A stretch of DNA of 62,139 nucleotides from Akkermansiaceae bacterium UBA4589 (GTDB taxonomy: Bacteria; Verrucomicrobiota; Verrucomicrobiia; Verrucomicrobiales; Akkermansiaceae): assembly GCA_002387565.1 (NCBI GenBank), contig DGJT01000061.1, positions 1 to 62,139 of the forward strand. Reading direction: 5' to 3'. Positions 44,267 through 53,342 of this stretch are shown piece after piece. Within the stretch, counting starts at the first letter, position 1; every line of letters begins with the position of its first letter. The notes beneath the pieces were generated by a model. That model saw only the letters and a list, made by a program, of their open reading frames with translations. It made no database searches and was not told where the DNA came from. The position numbers were made by a program, and so were the translations under genes.

Positions 44267-44267
44267 T

Positions 44268-45623
44268 TTAAAACAATTGTTTGAGTAGAGTTGATTCTCG
44301 GTTTTCTTTACCTAATTTTTTAGCAAGGAGATGAGTTCTTGCGGGCAGTTTTTTTGTCAATTTTTTATAGAGTTTTTCTTTCGTCAAATAGACAATCAAA
44401 GCAATAGGATTAGTCTGCTCACTATCTAAAGCCATTAAACGATTTTTATAATTTGCTACTGAACTTACTTCTTCTGCAGCTGTTAACCATTGTATTTTTG
44501 AATCAAGGTCATCTGCCACTTGAGCTTGCCAAAGATTCATATCAGCTTGAGTAGGTAAAACCACTTGCAGTTGTAATTCAGGGCGCGCCTGTAATAATTG
44601 TATCCAAAAACTTTTATTTAGGGGCTGCTGTGCGTGCTCTTCGTCTACTACAAGAACCATTCTTAAAGGAATTAATTGTTGCAACAATGTCTCTGTATAA
44701 ATAACTGGCTTTTGCTGATGCCTTATAAATAACGGTCTACGCTGTGGTAGCTTCCATCTATGGTGCAACCAAAAACCATCTACGGGACTAGTCATATGAG
44801 CCTCTTGCATAGCTAGAGTTAAATCAGCAGTATTGATCTCCATTTGAGGTTTATGATTCACTTCTGTTAATGTCACTTTCCAATGACCTATAGATGTTGT
44901 CTCACAAGCTACTACCAGCACTTTTTCTGGCTGTACTTTTTTTATAATTCTTTCAGGAAGGTTCATACAATTAGTTAGCCTTCCAAAAAAAGCACAGGCA
45001 TCTTGTTTCGCAGGTCCTTTTTGATCAGCTAAAACTGCCATGATACCTCCTTTTTCTAAAAAACGCATCGCTAATCTAAGCTCTGACTTGGCAGAAAACA
45101 AAGTCACCCCTTTGTCTTCTCTGGTACGTTTTACCCAACGATTGAGATAAGGATTATTGACAGGTCTGTACATGGCGGCAATAGAAAAACCGTCTAGCAG
45201 AATCAATGGCGAAATTTGAGCTAACAATTCCCAATGTCCCATATGTGGCAACAAAATTAAATAACCTCCTTTGTCAGGAGTTTTTTGTAACAACTCCAAC
45301 CCTTCAAACTCGACTCTGCCCAATAATTCATCAGAGCTTATTTGGGCTGTTTTAAGAGTTGCAAAAAAATTACCTAAAGTTCGTTGGAAATTCTCTAAAC
45401 TTGCTTGAGTATGAAGTGTAGTTTGTGAGCCATTAAGATTGTTTGCTGCTATAATACGCAAATTATTAGCTACTATATCTCTCATTCTTGGAGAAACATG
45501 GTAAAGCAACCAGCCTATACCTCTACCTGCCTTAATATGTGCTTCTAAGCTAAAGATGCTTAACAGCTTAATAATTGCTACAAGAAACAGGTATTCAAAA
45601 AACCAACGTAATTTAAGCAGCAT
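44268..45623 (-). CDS. LpxL-like lysophospholipid acyltransferase with C-terminal extension
   Basis: A 451 aa protein. Residues 1-300 match lipid A late acyltransferases: N-terminal hydrophobic segment, the H-x4-E catalytic motif in LPHMGHWELLA (about 126-136), MYRPVNNPYLNRW and an HHRWK near 290. Residues 300-451 are an extension with a PLRMVLVV strand and an ARPELQLQVVL segment, loosely like the N-terminal half of GT9 heptosyltransferases; the second half of such a domain is missing. Substrate acyl group and lipid are unknown. It leads the gene run to ELM1, GT4, truB and ribF. Confidence 0.82.
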   Translation of the reverse strand: MLLKLRWFFEYLFLVAIIKLLSIFSLEAHIKAGRGIGWLLYHVSPRMRDIVANNLRIIAANNLNGSQTTLHTQASLENFQRTLGNFFATLKTAQISSDELLGRVEFEGLELLQKTPDKGGYLILLPHMGHWELLAQISPLILLDGFSIAAMYRPVNNPYLNRWVKRTREDKGVTLFSAKSELRLAMRFLEKGGIMAVLADQKGPAKQDACAFFGRLTNCMNLPERIIKKVQPEKVLVVACETTSIGHWKVTLTEVNHKPQMEINTADLTLAMQEAHMTSPVDGFWLHHRWKLPQRRPLFIRHQQKPVIYTETLLQQLIPLRMVLVVDEEHAQQPLNKSFWIQLLQARPELQLQVVLPTQADMNLWQAQVADDLDSKIQWLTAAEEVSSVANYKNRLMALDSEQTNPIALIVYLTKEKLYKKLTKKLPARTHLLAKKLGKENRESTLLKQLF

Positions 45624-45746
45624 AAGATTTATAAGTCAAAATCACCTCTATCCAGATGAAAAATCATATTAAGGTGTCTTATTTCTGTAACACTTAGCTG
45701 AAAAAAAGTCGATGAAAAGTCTTAGGAGCTAAAAAGCTTTTTAAGA

Positions 45747-47486
45747 TTAAGACTCTGTACTTCCTGAATCGTCTTCTATGGATAATAAGTAGTATTTGGT
45801 TGTATCTGATGGGTAGATAGAGGTATCGCTATGATCTACGATAATAGTTCCTGGCCATTTTAGATTAATAGCCTGTGCATTAACGGCTCTGTTATGCAGA
45901 TAAATACCAGAACACATAACATTTTTAGCAATACTAAGACCAAAAAAATTCTCTGCATAAATATTAGCTTGTGGGGCATAAACAGTACCTATAAAGGCAT
46001 CAAAACTATCTTTATAAGGCACAGCTCGATTATACGCACTCACATAAGAATGAAAGTCTAAATTTTGATTATGATTAAGAAAAATGTCAGTTGAGCCTTC
46101 GGCTACGAGTAAAATATTACTGGTATCACCTGATGATAACGAATAAACATTGTTTTCAATTGTGAAATTGTTCACCGTAGAATCAACTACAATTCTAAAA
46201 TTAGAAATACCAGCACTCACAATAATATCTGAACTATTATCAATCCTCACATTGTCTGCTTGTATATAGAGTGTGAGATCATCTGCATTGACATTGATAT
46301 TCCCTGTGATGACAGTTCCTGCAACGTTAATTTGCATGTCTGCTATCATAGACCCGCCCGTGTTGGGCAAGACAGCTGTACCTAAAGGCACGGGAACACT
46401 AGGTGAAATGTAATTATTAAAAAAGCCTTTGTGTGGCAAATAATCAGTCTCCCATTTTTGGGTGTAATCTTTACCTCCTGAAATAACAAATCGACCTAAA
46501 TTATTGGATGACTTTAATCCTGAATTTTCGTAGGTATTATCCACTAAATCTATTTCGTCTACTGCTCTAGCTAGTTTACTGGGGATAATAATTTGAGGCT
46601 CAAAATTATAATTTTTTTGATTAATTCCTGAGCCAAAGGTAGCTGGATCATATGGGTCGCGATAAAAAATACCAGATTCAGCAGTAGAACCGCCCTCACC
46701 TACATCATTTTGAAATTCGGTTAACCATGCTGTCTTCTCAATACGCAATGAGTGTAAGTCAAAAGCCTCACTAGCAGTTGTAGTTACATTATTAGCTCCA
46801 TAATTGGTAAAATTAAGCTGATTAATTGTTGGAGGTTGCCCTACACCTCCACGCTGAGAACTATCGTAAGAAGCCATAGGCTCATCTGTGGAAGTTCCCG
46901 ATTTTATAAAAAACCAGTTTTCTGCCTGAGGCTTAGTGATATCATCAGCATTCCCATTAAACCATGGTTTATAGTACACAGCTTTGAGTCGTTTACGGTT
47001 ATCATTTGCATCTCTAACCTCCGCTGTGATTATGACTTTTCTCGGGTCTCCAACAGTCCTAATCAAGCCTTGGGTATTACTGATTTCTGAATTTCTAGTT
47101 ACTGTAATAATCATGTCATATTCAGCGATTTGAGCTAGGGGCAGATCTGTTTCATCAAATTGCGCCGTATAGGTGCCAAATCCATTACCGTCAGCTGTAG
47201 AATCACCGTCAACATCTTCGTCCTCAAATACAAAAGAATCAACATCACCTGTACTGTCTAAAAAATCTAAATCACCTTGATTCACTGCTTGTGCCGCTAA
47301 CTCGATACCTGTCATCGCTATGGAATCTAACTCTTTGCTTAGCTGCAAAGTATTTAAATCGTTATCCTCAACCAAACTTAAGGCAAAAAAAGCAGCTAAA
47401 CCACCGCCTATCATCACTAGTCCCACAATGACTAAGAGTAAAGCACTAGCTGGCTTGGCTTGATGATGATTATATATCCGCTTCAT
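45747..47486 (-). CDS. PilX-like secreted or pilus-associated protein
   Basis: A 579 aa protein beginning with a short basic stretch and a membrane helix (about 13-37, ALLLVIVGLVMIGGGLAAFFALSL), followed by an acidic region (DSTGDVDSFVFEDEDVDGDS) and a long beta-rich Asn/Asp/Ser/Thr-rich body. A segment near 395-460 (repeated short NITV/NIN strands) looks like a bactofilin/beta-helix type repeat. It lacks a typical prepilin G-FTLxE site but sits 3 nt after two prepilin-like genes, so a PilX-type minor pilin or tip protein is inferred. Confidence 0.55.
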   Translation of the reverse strand: MKRIYNHHQAKPASALLLVIVGLVMIGGGLAAFFALSLVEDNDLNTLQLSKELDSIAMTGIELAAQAVNQGDLDFLDSTGDVDSFVFEDEDVDGDSTADGNGFGTYTAQFDETDLPLAQIAEYDMIITVTRNSEISNTQGLIRTVGDPRKVIITAEVRDANDNRKRLKAVYYKPWFNGNADDITKPQAENWFFIKSGTSTDEPMASYDSSQRGGVGQPPTINQLNFTNYGANNVTTTASEAFDLHSLRIEKTAWLTEFQNDVGEGGSTAESGIFYRDPYDPATFGSGINQKNYNFEPQIIIPSKLARAVDEIDLVDNTYENSGLKSSNNLGRFVISGGKDYTQKWETDYLPHKGFFNNYISPSVPVPLGTAVLPNTGGSMIADMQINVAGTVITGNINVNADDLTLYIQADNVRIDNSSDIIVSAGISNFRIVVDSTVNNFTIENNVYSLSSGDTSNILLVAEGSTDIFLNHNQNLDFHSYVSAYNRAVPYKDSFDAFIGTVYAPQANIYAENFFGLSIAKNVMCSGIYLHNRAVNAQAINLKWPGTIIVDHSDTSIYPSDTTKYYLLSIEDDSGSTES

Positions 47487-47489
47487 GTT

Positions 47490-48221
47490 TTATAAACTAA
47501 ATCTAAAATTTCTAGGAAAAGCGATACGCACCTGTTTATCACTCACGCCTTCCAAATCTGGCAAAGTGTATTGAAGAAAGTAAATATCATTAACTAATTC
47601 AGGGTTGGTCACGAGCTCTGAAGCTAAAATTTCCTCGCCTTTGAGAGTGAAAAATCGAAAATTTCTCGGAGTAGCGTTATCTGTTGTTCTACCGTAGCCA
47701 AATAATAATTCATCACTCGTATAAGACCCATCTAATACTAGGTTCGCTGCACTAGGGTTATCATCATCTTCTAATAGTTGCGATTGATTGTATTCATAAG
47801 TGCCCGATTGAGAATCTTTGTACTTGATGCCTCTAATTTGGGACTCTGTGTATAATTTTAATACCTGAGCTTCATCAACTGAATCTGAGGTATCTAAATC
47901 AATACCACTAATTCCAATAACCCCTAAGTTTTTATTTTCTAAATCAGAAAGCCCCCAATTCATCCATTTAGTAATACCTTTCTTATAATTAGAATCACTG
48001 AGTGCCTTGTTTTCTTGATTAAATCTATTGGTTATACGAGATATAAATTTATAGTGATTATTAATTTCAGTAGAACTACCTTGCTGATTACTGAGTACTG
48101 TTTGAGATGAATCAAATACCCCTACAAAAGCTGCCATCACCAACGTCATCAAACTGGTAGCCACAATTAACTCTATAAGAGTAATTCCTTTTCGTAAGTA
48201 GTGATTTTTTATCTTCATCAT
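47490..48221 (-). CDS. Type IV prepilin-like protein (PilW-like)
   Basis: A 243 aa protein with a type III signal peptide: basic leader, then KG with ITLIELIVATSLMTLVMAAF, giving cleavage after Gly and Glu at +5 of the mature pilin. The rest is polar and globular with a C-terminal strand-rich part. It overlaps the preceding prepilin-like gene by one base (TAATG), so the two are translationally coupled. Minor pilin of a pilus or type II secretion system is the best call. Confidence 0.8.
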   Translation of the reverse strand: MMKIKNHYLRKGITLIELIVATSLMTLVMAAFVGVFDSSQTVLSNQQGSSTEINNHYKFISRITNRFNQENKALSDSNYKKGITKWMNWGLSDLENKNLGVIGISGIDLDTSDSVDEAQVLKLYTESQIRGIKYKDSQSGTYEYNQSQLLEDDDNPSAANLVLDGSYTSDELLFGYGRTTDNATPRNFRFFTLKGEEILASELVTNPELVNDIYFLQYTLPDLEGVSDKQVRIAFPRNFRFSL

Positions 48222-48736
48222 TAAGGCATAAAATAATTATCTGTTGTCGTGTAAAGAGTTCTAGTTGCCTCTTGTACCAATGTCGTTCCATCTTCGTCTA
48301 GCAGATAAAACTCTATGGTGAATCTTTGCATATCATCAATAAAGCCATCTAAATTATTAACCTTATCTCTATCGATCTCAATGACTACATCGCAGTCTGT
48401 GTCTGTAGTCAATGTCGAGTCATGTTGCGTCATGTTATTTCTATCCCTATAACGCAACTTAATAACCCCTGGATTATCATTAGAAAAGTCCCAATCATCA
48501 TACTCAATATCAGTGCCTGCTGCTACATCTGTAGTTGGATCAATATGATTGCGAATATAGTTTTCTACATGGTTAAATTGAATTTGAATCATAGAGTCGT
48601 CCTCAGAAAACTCTCTGGAATCTTCTAAGTTATTCATCAAGCCAATAATTCCAGCAGAAGAAATAGCCAAGATACTCATTGAAATAATAATTTCAACCAG
48701 GGTAAACCCATAATTATTTTTTAGAGAAAAAAACAT
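48221..48736 (-). CDS. Type IV prepilin-like protein (PilV-like)
   Basis: A 171 aa protein whose N-terminus (NNYGFTLVEIIISMSILAI) has the prepilin peptidase site: Gly then FTLVE with Glu at +5. The rest is acidic. First of three linked pilin-like genes downstream of the secretin locus; the terminator at 48807-48840 separates it from the secretin gene, so it likely has its own promoter. Confidence 0.8.
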   Translation of the reverse strand: MFFSLKNNYGFTLVEIIISMSILAISSAGIIGLMNNLEDSREFSEDDSMIQIQFNHVENYIRNHIDPTTDVAAGTDIEYDDWDFSNDNPGVIKLRYRDRNNMTQHDSTLTTDTDCDVVIEIDRDKVNNLDGFIDDMQRFTIEFYLLDEDGTTLVQEATRTLYTTTDNYFMP

Positions 48737-48806
48737 AATTAATAATAAATTATTCTATCACAGTATAAGTATTACACAAGTTAAAATAACTAATCTCATG
48801 AAAAGC

Positions 48807-48840
48807 AAAAAGAGCTGATGTATAAACATCAACTCTTTTT
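48807..48840 (-). terminator. Terminator after the second secretin gene
   Basis: Stem AAAAGAGTTGATGT / ACATCAGCTCTTTT with an ATAA-type loop and one mismatch, flanked by T-rich DNA on the minus strand. It lies 26 nt past the secretin stop. Confidence 0.85.
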
Positions 48841-48865
48841 TGTTTTTTGTAAAATGGGTCTACTT

Positions 48866-50473
48866 TTAGAAAGAGGTTGATCTCACTTCTGACACTTCTC
48901 TCGCTTCTACTTTTTTAGCATTTGAATCAAGGTTTAGAGGAAAATTTAATTTCTTTTTTTCTCTTTTATCGTAAGGAAGGAAATCATTTTTATTGATACC
49001 TAACTCATTAATTTCTGCATCACTTAAAGTTTCAGATAAGCTTCCTTTAGCTGAAATAAGTCTAGCAGTAACAAAAATCATCAGATTTTTTCTATCATAA
49101 GACTTTGATGAGCTTTGAAAAGCCTTGCCCACGACTGGCAATTTATTAAGAAAAGGAACTTTGCTGATGCTATCTGTCTCTTCAGTTTGAATGAGCCCAC
49201 CCATAGCAATGGTTTCTCCATTTCCAATAGTGACTGTTGTCTTCATTTTTGAAGAGCTTATAACAGGAATAGCGAAGCCTGCAGTAATAAATGACTCATC
49301 AATTTGAGAGCTTAATTCTGGCTCTATTTCTAAGGTGATACTTCTATCTGCATTCACTTTAGGAGTCACCTTAAGAATCACTCCAATTTCTTGATAATCA
49401 AACCCTGATATACTCACAGCAGTAGCTCCTGAATCTGTAGTTGTCACTTCATATTCAGGTATAGGAAACTCCGTACCTACAGACATTTCTGCGGTAATTG
49501 AGCTACCTGTAATAATACGTGGATTTGAGACAATCTTACCATCACTAGTATTCTTAATGAAGTTTAATAATAATTGATTACCTGCTGAGCTCAATACGGC
49601 TGTATTTGGTGAGGCATCACCAGCCCCTACTCTGAAAATAGCATCGCGGCCAAATATACCTTCCCAATCAAAATTTAATGAAGCTGTATAAGACTGAAAA
49701 GCACTCCAATCAACTCCTGTATCAGAACTATCACCTAAATTAATTTCTACAAATGTAGCTTCTATCGCTACTTGTTCAGGTCCAAAATCAAGTAATTTAA
49801 TGAGATCTTCTATTTGAGCAAGTACCTCTTGGCTGCCTTGAGCTATAATAGCTGAATTACTTTTATCTAGAATAATGTTCACATTAACCTCAGCAGGCGC
49901 ATCTGTAGCTGCCTCGGAGTCTCCATCCGTTGCTTCTGCAGAACCTGAGTCAGATCCGTAAGCGTCAGCAATCGCTGTATACACATCATCAATATTAGCA
50001 TTAACAATAGGAAATCTCTTGGAAAAAACTTGCTCAGCTTCGATATGCTTACTGCTCGCTAATTCGACAAAATAAATACCTTCATCTAGTGTATACCTGT
50101 AAGGCGTTGATTTTAAAATAGATTTAAGTGCCAAATCGAAACTCACGTCACTCAAATTAATATTAATTCTGTTATCTAAGTCTTCGGGGATCACAATATT
50201 CACTTCGGCCTCTTTAGCTAATCTATGTAAAGAGCTTTTAGCATCTGAATCCGTTAATTTAATACTGAAATTGCCATCGTCATTTTTTAATATGTAATTA
50301 CTAAATAATTGCTGAGCTTGAATGCTATCACTGCCGTCATCAAGAACAATTCCTTGTGGAGAAGCTGTACTTGAATCCAATTCTTGAGCTAAACTCATAT
50401 TAAAGCCAGCAAAAATAGCAATTACAGCTAAATACAACTGACTCGTTTTTATTATTTTTTTAAGTGATCTCAT
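48866..50473 (-). CDS. Secretin of a type II secretion / type IV pilus-like system
   Basis: A 535 aa outer-membrane channel candidate. Signal peptide about 1-30 (ends SLAQE); N-terminal STN-like domain (about 65-120, LDNRININLSDVSFDLALKSIL), an N1-type domain with an acidic Ala/Asp/Glu linker (about 180-200), and the secretin core (about 300-475) including IAMGGLIQTEE and VPFLNKLPVVGKAFQS. No TPR domain, unlike the secretin at 4942-7359. Its start overlaps the small upstream gene by 4 nt (ATGA). A distinct C-terminal tail is rich in Lys/Asp/Glu. Confidence 0.9.
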   Translation of the reverse strand: MRSLKKIIKTSQLYLAVIAIFAGFNMSLAQELDSSTASPQGIVLDDGSDSIQAQQLFSNYILKNDDGNFSIKLTDSDAKSSLHRLAKEAEVNIVIPEDLDNRININLSDVSFDLALKSILKSTPYRYTLDEGIYFVELASSKHIEAEQVFSKRFPIVNANIDDVYTAIADAYGSDSGSAEATDGDSEAATDAPAEVNVNIILDKSNSAIIAQGSQEVLAQIEDLIKLLDFGPEQVAIEATFVEINLGDSSDTGVDWSAFQSYTASLNFDWEGIFGRDAIFRVGAGDASPNTAVLSSAGNQLLLNFIKNTSDGKIVSNPRIITGSSITAEMSVGTEFPIPEYEVTTTDSGATAVSISGFDYQEIGVILKVTPKVNADRSITLEIEPELSSQIDESFITAGFAIPVISSSKMKTTVTIGNGETIAMGGLIQTEETDSISKVPFLNKLPVVGKAFQSSSKSYDRKNLMIFVTARLISAKGSLSETLSDAEINELGINKNDFLPYDKREKKKLNFPLNLDSNAKKVEAREVSEVRSTSF

Positions 50474-50946
50474 GATTCTTCTTGTTTATACTTAATCGTG
50501 TATTCTTTACCATTTATTAGGAAGGTGTAATCTTTAGCTCCAGCCTTAATAAACTGAGCGCTAACACCATTGACAGTCATTTTCATCCCTGGATCAATAA
50601 CGGCACCGTTGGATGTTAATAAGGCAACCCCCTTACTTGTGAGAAAAGGTGCTACAAAATAACTAGCTATCTGATTGAGCACAGCATCAATAACATCGTC
50701 TCCTGTAGCTCCTATACGAGACTGTTTCACGACAGCTGTGGAAGCGAATGATTCTTGATTTAAGTTGATTTCAGCTAGGGTTAATTTACCTGCAGCAATC
50801 TTTTGTGCGAAGCTCTCAATAGTTTTTAATTTATCTAATGAGTAAACACGCTGATTAGCTTGCACACAAAAGCTAACCACACATAAAACAACCAGTGCGC
50901 TTATTTTTAATAGCTTATAACGAGAAATTGAGGATGATGAACTCAC
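50470..50946 (-). CDS. Small periplasmic protein, possible secretin partner
   Basis: A 158 aa protein with a signal or anchor helix (about 12-30), then a helical Lys/Leu/Ala-rich segment and a beta-rich end (KMTVNGVSAQF, YTFLINGKEYTIKY). It overlaps the secretin start by 4 nt, so translational coupling is likely. The C-terminal module resembles in layout GspC/PilP-type homology regions that bind the secretin N0 domain; that is inference from position and size, not from a family motif. Confidence 0.5.
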   Translation of the reverse strand: MSSSSSISRYKLLKISALVVLCVVSFCVQANQRVYSLDKLKTIESFAQKIAAGKLTLAEINLNQESFASTAVVKQSRIGATGDDVIDAVLNQIASYFVAPFLTSKGVALLTSNGAVIDPGMKMTVNGVSAQFIKAGAKDYTFLINGKEYTIKYKQEES

Positions 50947-51110
50947 AAATATAATTTAGATATCTTAAAGACTTGAGCTAATAGTCTATTACTTACATTA
51001 ATTTAATTAATAAAAAAGACAAGCTCAAAATAATACAAAAGAAATATCTCTCTGTTATTAAGCTGATAAACATCTTGTATTTACTAGGACTTTTATTTAA
51101 TAAATAAGCA

Positions 51111-51860
51111 ATGAAATCATTTATTTTATTTTCTATTTTATCTATTATCTCTGCTTTAGCTGTTTGTAGCGCTCAAAACGAACAAGAGCCGCTTAAATCA
51201 CAAGCCCCAGATAACACTACTTCTACTAGCACTACCACTTATACTTATGAAACTGAATTTTCAAAATTGGATAATGCAACTAGAATTAAGTGGCAAGAGT
51301 TAGTCAGTGAAGCAACTCAGCTCGCTCAAGAACAAAGAGTTATCGAAGCTCTTTACAGTTTGGGTCAAGCAGAAGTAATTTTTGCCAAACACCCTCAACT
51401 ACTAACTATTAAATCATTTTCTTATATTCAGCAACAACGCTTAGACGATGCCTTAGAGTATGCTCAAAAAGCTTACGATTTAAATAATAACCAATACTCT
51501 GCTATCCATAATTTAGGTGAAATTTATTTTGATCTCAACCAATGGGAAAAGGCAAAAAAATACTACACCAAGCTTCTTGATTATGCAGACAGCCCCTTAC
51601 TGCAATTCAAATTAGATATTATTGAAATAAAATTAGGAAACCTAGAGACTGTGAGGCCCAAATTAGAGACTCTCAACCCTTTAGCCCCTGAACCTTACTA
51701 CTTATTCTTAAACTATATTGTCAATTGCGAAGATCACCCAAAAAATGTAGAAGTTAAAAGTGCATTGATTAGTCAAATTAAAACTATTTATCAATACTCT
51801 CCTAATACCTTATTGCCTTGGTTTGATAAAATCAACCATTCGGGTTACGGCCTCCAATAA
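51111..51860 (+). CDS. Secreted TPR protein
   Basis: A 249 aa protein with a signal peptide (about 1-20, ending near SAQNE), a Thr/Ser-rich stretch (about 28-50) and about four TPR-like helical pairs (SLGQAEVIFAKHPQ; DDALEYAQKAYDLNNNQYSAI; WEKAKKYYTKLLDY). Role unknown. It is divergent from the second secretin locus (164-nt gap) and convergent with panC, so it may act with that locus but shares no transcript with it. Confidence 0.7.
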   Translation: MKSFILFSILSIISALAVCSAQNEQEPLKSQAPDNTTSTSTTTYTYETEFSKLDNATRIKWQELVSEATQLAQEQRVIEALYSLGQAEVIFAKHPQLLTIKSFSYIQQQRLDDALEYAQKAYDLNNNQYSAIHNLGEIYFDLNQWEKAKKYYTKLLDYADSPLLQFKLDIIEIKLGNLETVRPKLETLNPLAPEPYYLFLNYIVNCEDHPKNVEVKSALISQIKTIYQYSPNTLLPWFDKINHSGYGLQ

Positions 51861-51895
51861 GGCAATAAAAAAAGTGAGTCAGAATAAAGTCAGTG

Positions 51896-52753
51896 CTACT
51901 CATCAAATAACTTGATTGAATCAATCAACCTTATCTCTCCCATAAAGCAAGCAAGCACGAGTAATGCTTGAGAATTTTTACTTGAGCACGGTTGAAGTGT
52001 GTCTGCGTGCACAATAGTTAAATAATCAACCTTAAACTCTAGTGGGCTGAATACTTGTTCTAAATTGTGATTTATTGTTTTGATATCTAACTCTTCAGTA
52101 CTACTCAGATTATCATTTTTTGCGGCTTGAAGTGTGGCATAAATCAATGGTGCCTTAGCTCTTTGCTCTTTAAGCAATCTACGGTTGCGAGAAGACATCG
52201 CCAAGCCATCTAATTCCCTCTTAGTTTCTACAGCTACTAATTCAATAGGGTAAGATAGATCCTTGATAAGTTTTTGAATAATAGCAATTTGCTGAAAATC
52301 TTTTTTACCAAATGCCACTCTACTAGGTCTAACTAAATTAAACAACTTACTGACCACTAAGCAAACTCCGTCAAAATGACCAGGACGTTTAGCCCCGCAT
52401 AGATTAACACTCAATTGAGTTTCGCTAATCATAACACTAGCATCCGCTGTATACATGTCTGAATTATTAGGCATAAAAACCACATCCACCCCTTGTTCTT
52501 CACATAGCTTGATATCATCATTCATGCTTACAGGATAGTTATCTAAATCATTAGAGTTATTAAATTGCTTAGGATTAATATATATACTCAATACCAAATA
52601 CCTTTTTTCGTTTGGCAAAACCTTAGACTGCAAAGCCTCACATAGGCTTAAATGCCCTTCGTGCAAAGCACCCATAGTCGGAACCAAATCTACTGGAAAT
52701 TCGCATTGGCTACGCCATTCAACTAATTCTTGAATTGTCTTAATTATTTTCAT
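51896..52753 (-). CDS. panC: Pantothenate synthetase
   Basis: Condenses pantoate and beta-alanine to pantothenate with ATP, toward CoA. HIGH-like motif TMGALHEGHLSL (about 26-37), YINPKQFN and GKKDFQQ are present. 285 aa. Its start overlaps the upstream methyltransferase gene by 14 nt. No panB or panD is in the window; coaE at 4.2 kb is the last step of the same route. Confidence 0.96.
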   Translation of the reverse strand: MKIIKTIQELVEWRSQCEFPVDLVPTMGALHEGHLSLCEALQSKVLPNEKRYLVLSIYINPKQFNNSNDLDNYPVSMNDDIKLCEEQGVDVVFMPNNSDMYTADASVMISETQLSVNLCGAKRPGHFDGVCLVVSKLFNLVRPSRVAFGKKDFQQIAIIQKLIKDLSYPIELVAVETKRELDGLAMSSRNRRLLKEQRAKAPLIYATLQAAKNDNLSSTEELDIKTINHNLEQVFSPLEFKVDYLTIVHADTLQPCSSKNSQALLVLACFMGEIRLIDSIKLFDE

Positions 52754-53342
52754 GTATTTTTTGAACCCAAAGTAAAAAAGCTGATTTAGTTGTCACAAAT
52801 TCAGAGTCAACCCTCTTAATGAGAAATTGCTCAGAGTCGAGAGCATCAACCCAAGCTGTAACTGTAGCGCTTTCTACATCTCCTCCTTCATGACCAGGGT
52901 AACACATAATACTTAATACTCCCCCAACCTTTAATTTCATCAGCGCCATTTTCAGCGCCTGCATAGTTTCTTGAGTTTTAGTAATAATGGATTTATCTGC
53001 ACCAGGTAAATAACCTAAATTAAACATCACTACAGCTAGTTGTCTTGATGGGACTATGCTAGCTAACTGAGCATGAGACGCAAGGTGGAGAGAATAACAA
53101 TCATTAGCTACATCTGCTTGATTAAGCTTACCTTGTGTTGACTCCAGTGCTTGCTCTTGGACATCAAACCCCCATAAAAAGCCTTTTATAGTACTATCTT
53201 CGTCTCTTAAGCAATTAATGAGAAATAAGGTATCATAACCATTGCCGATTGTAGCATCTACAACCTCGTCATGTGGTTTTACTATTTCTGCTAGCCACTG
53301 CTGAGATTGCTTCAGGGGTGATAATCGTTTAGCTAGCGGCAT
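52740..53342 (-). CDS. mnmM: tRNA methyltransferase, MnmM (YtqB) family
   Basis: A class I SAM-dependent methyltransferase; the family makes mnm5s2U from nm5s2U in tRNA. VVDATIGNGYDTLFL is the SAM loop, VMFNLGYLPGADK the NxG catalytic segment, and YPGHEGG the typical C-terminal motif. ATG at 53342 (200 aa) is preferred because the reading frame to 53363 would overlap the preceding TPR gene by 35 nt. It overlaps panC by 14 nt, so TPR gene, mnmM and panC form one tight operon. Confidence 0.82.
   Translation of the reverse strand: MPLAKRLSPLKQSQQWLAEIVKPHDEVVDATIGNGYDTLFLINCLRDEDSTIKGFLWGFDVQEQALESTQGKLNQADVANDCYSLHLASHAQLASIVPSRQLAVVMFNLGYLPGADKSIITKTQETMQALKMALMKLKVGGVLSIMCYPGHEGGDVESATVTAWVDALDSEQFLIKRVDSEFVTTKSAFLLWVQKIHENN

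Noticed and set aside
45718..45753. Terminator at the end of the PilX-like gene
   Set aside because: Inverted repeat AGTCTTA/TAAGACT overlaps the stop codon but is weak and AT-rich; not convincing without a clear T-run.
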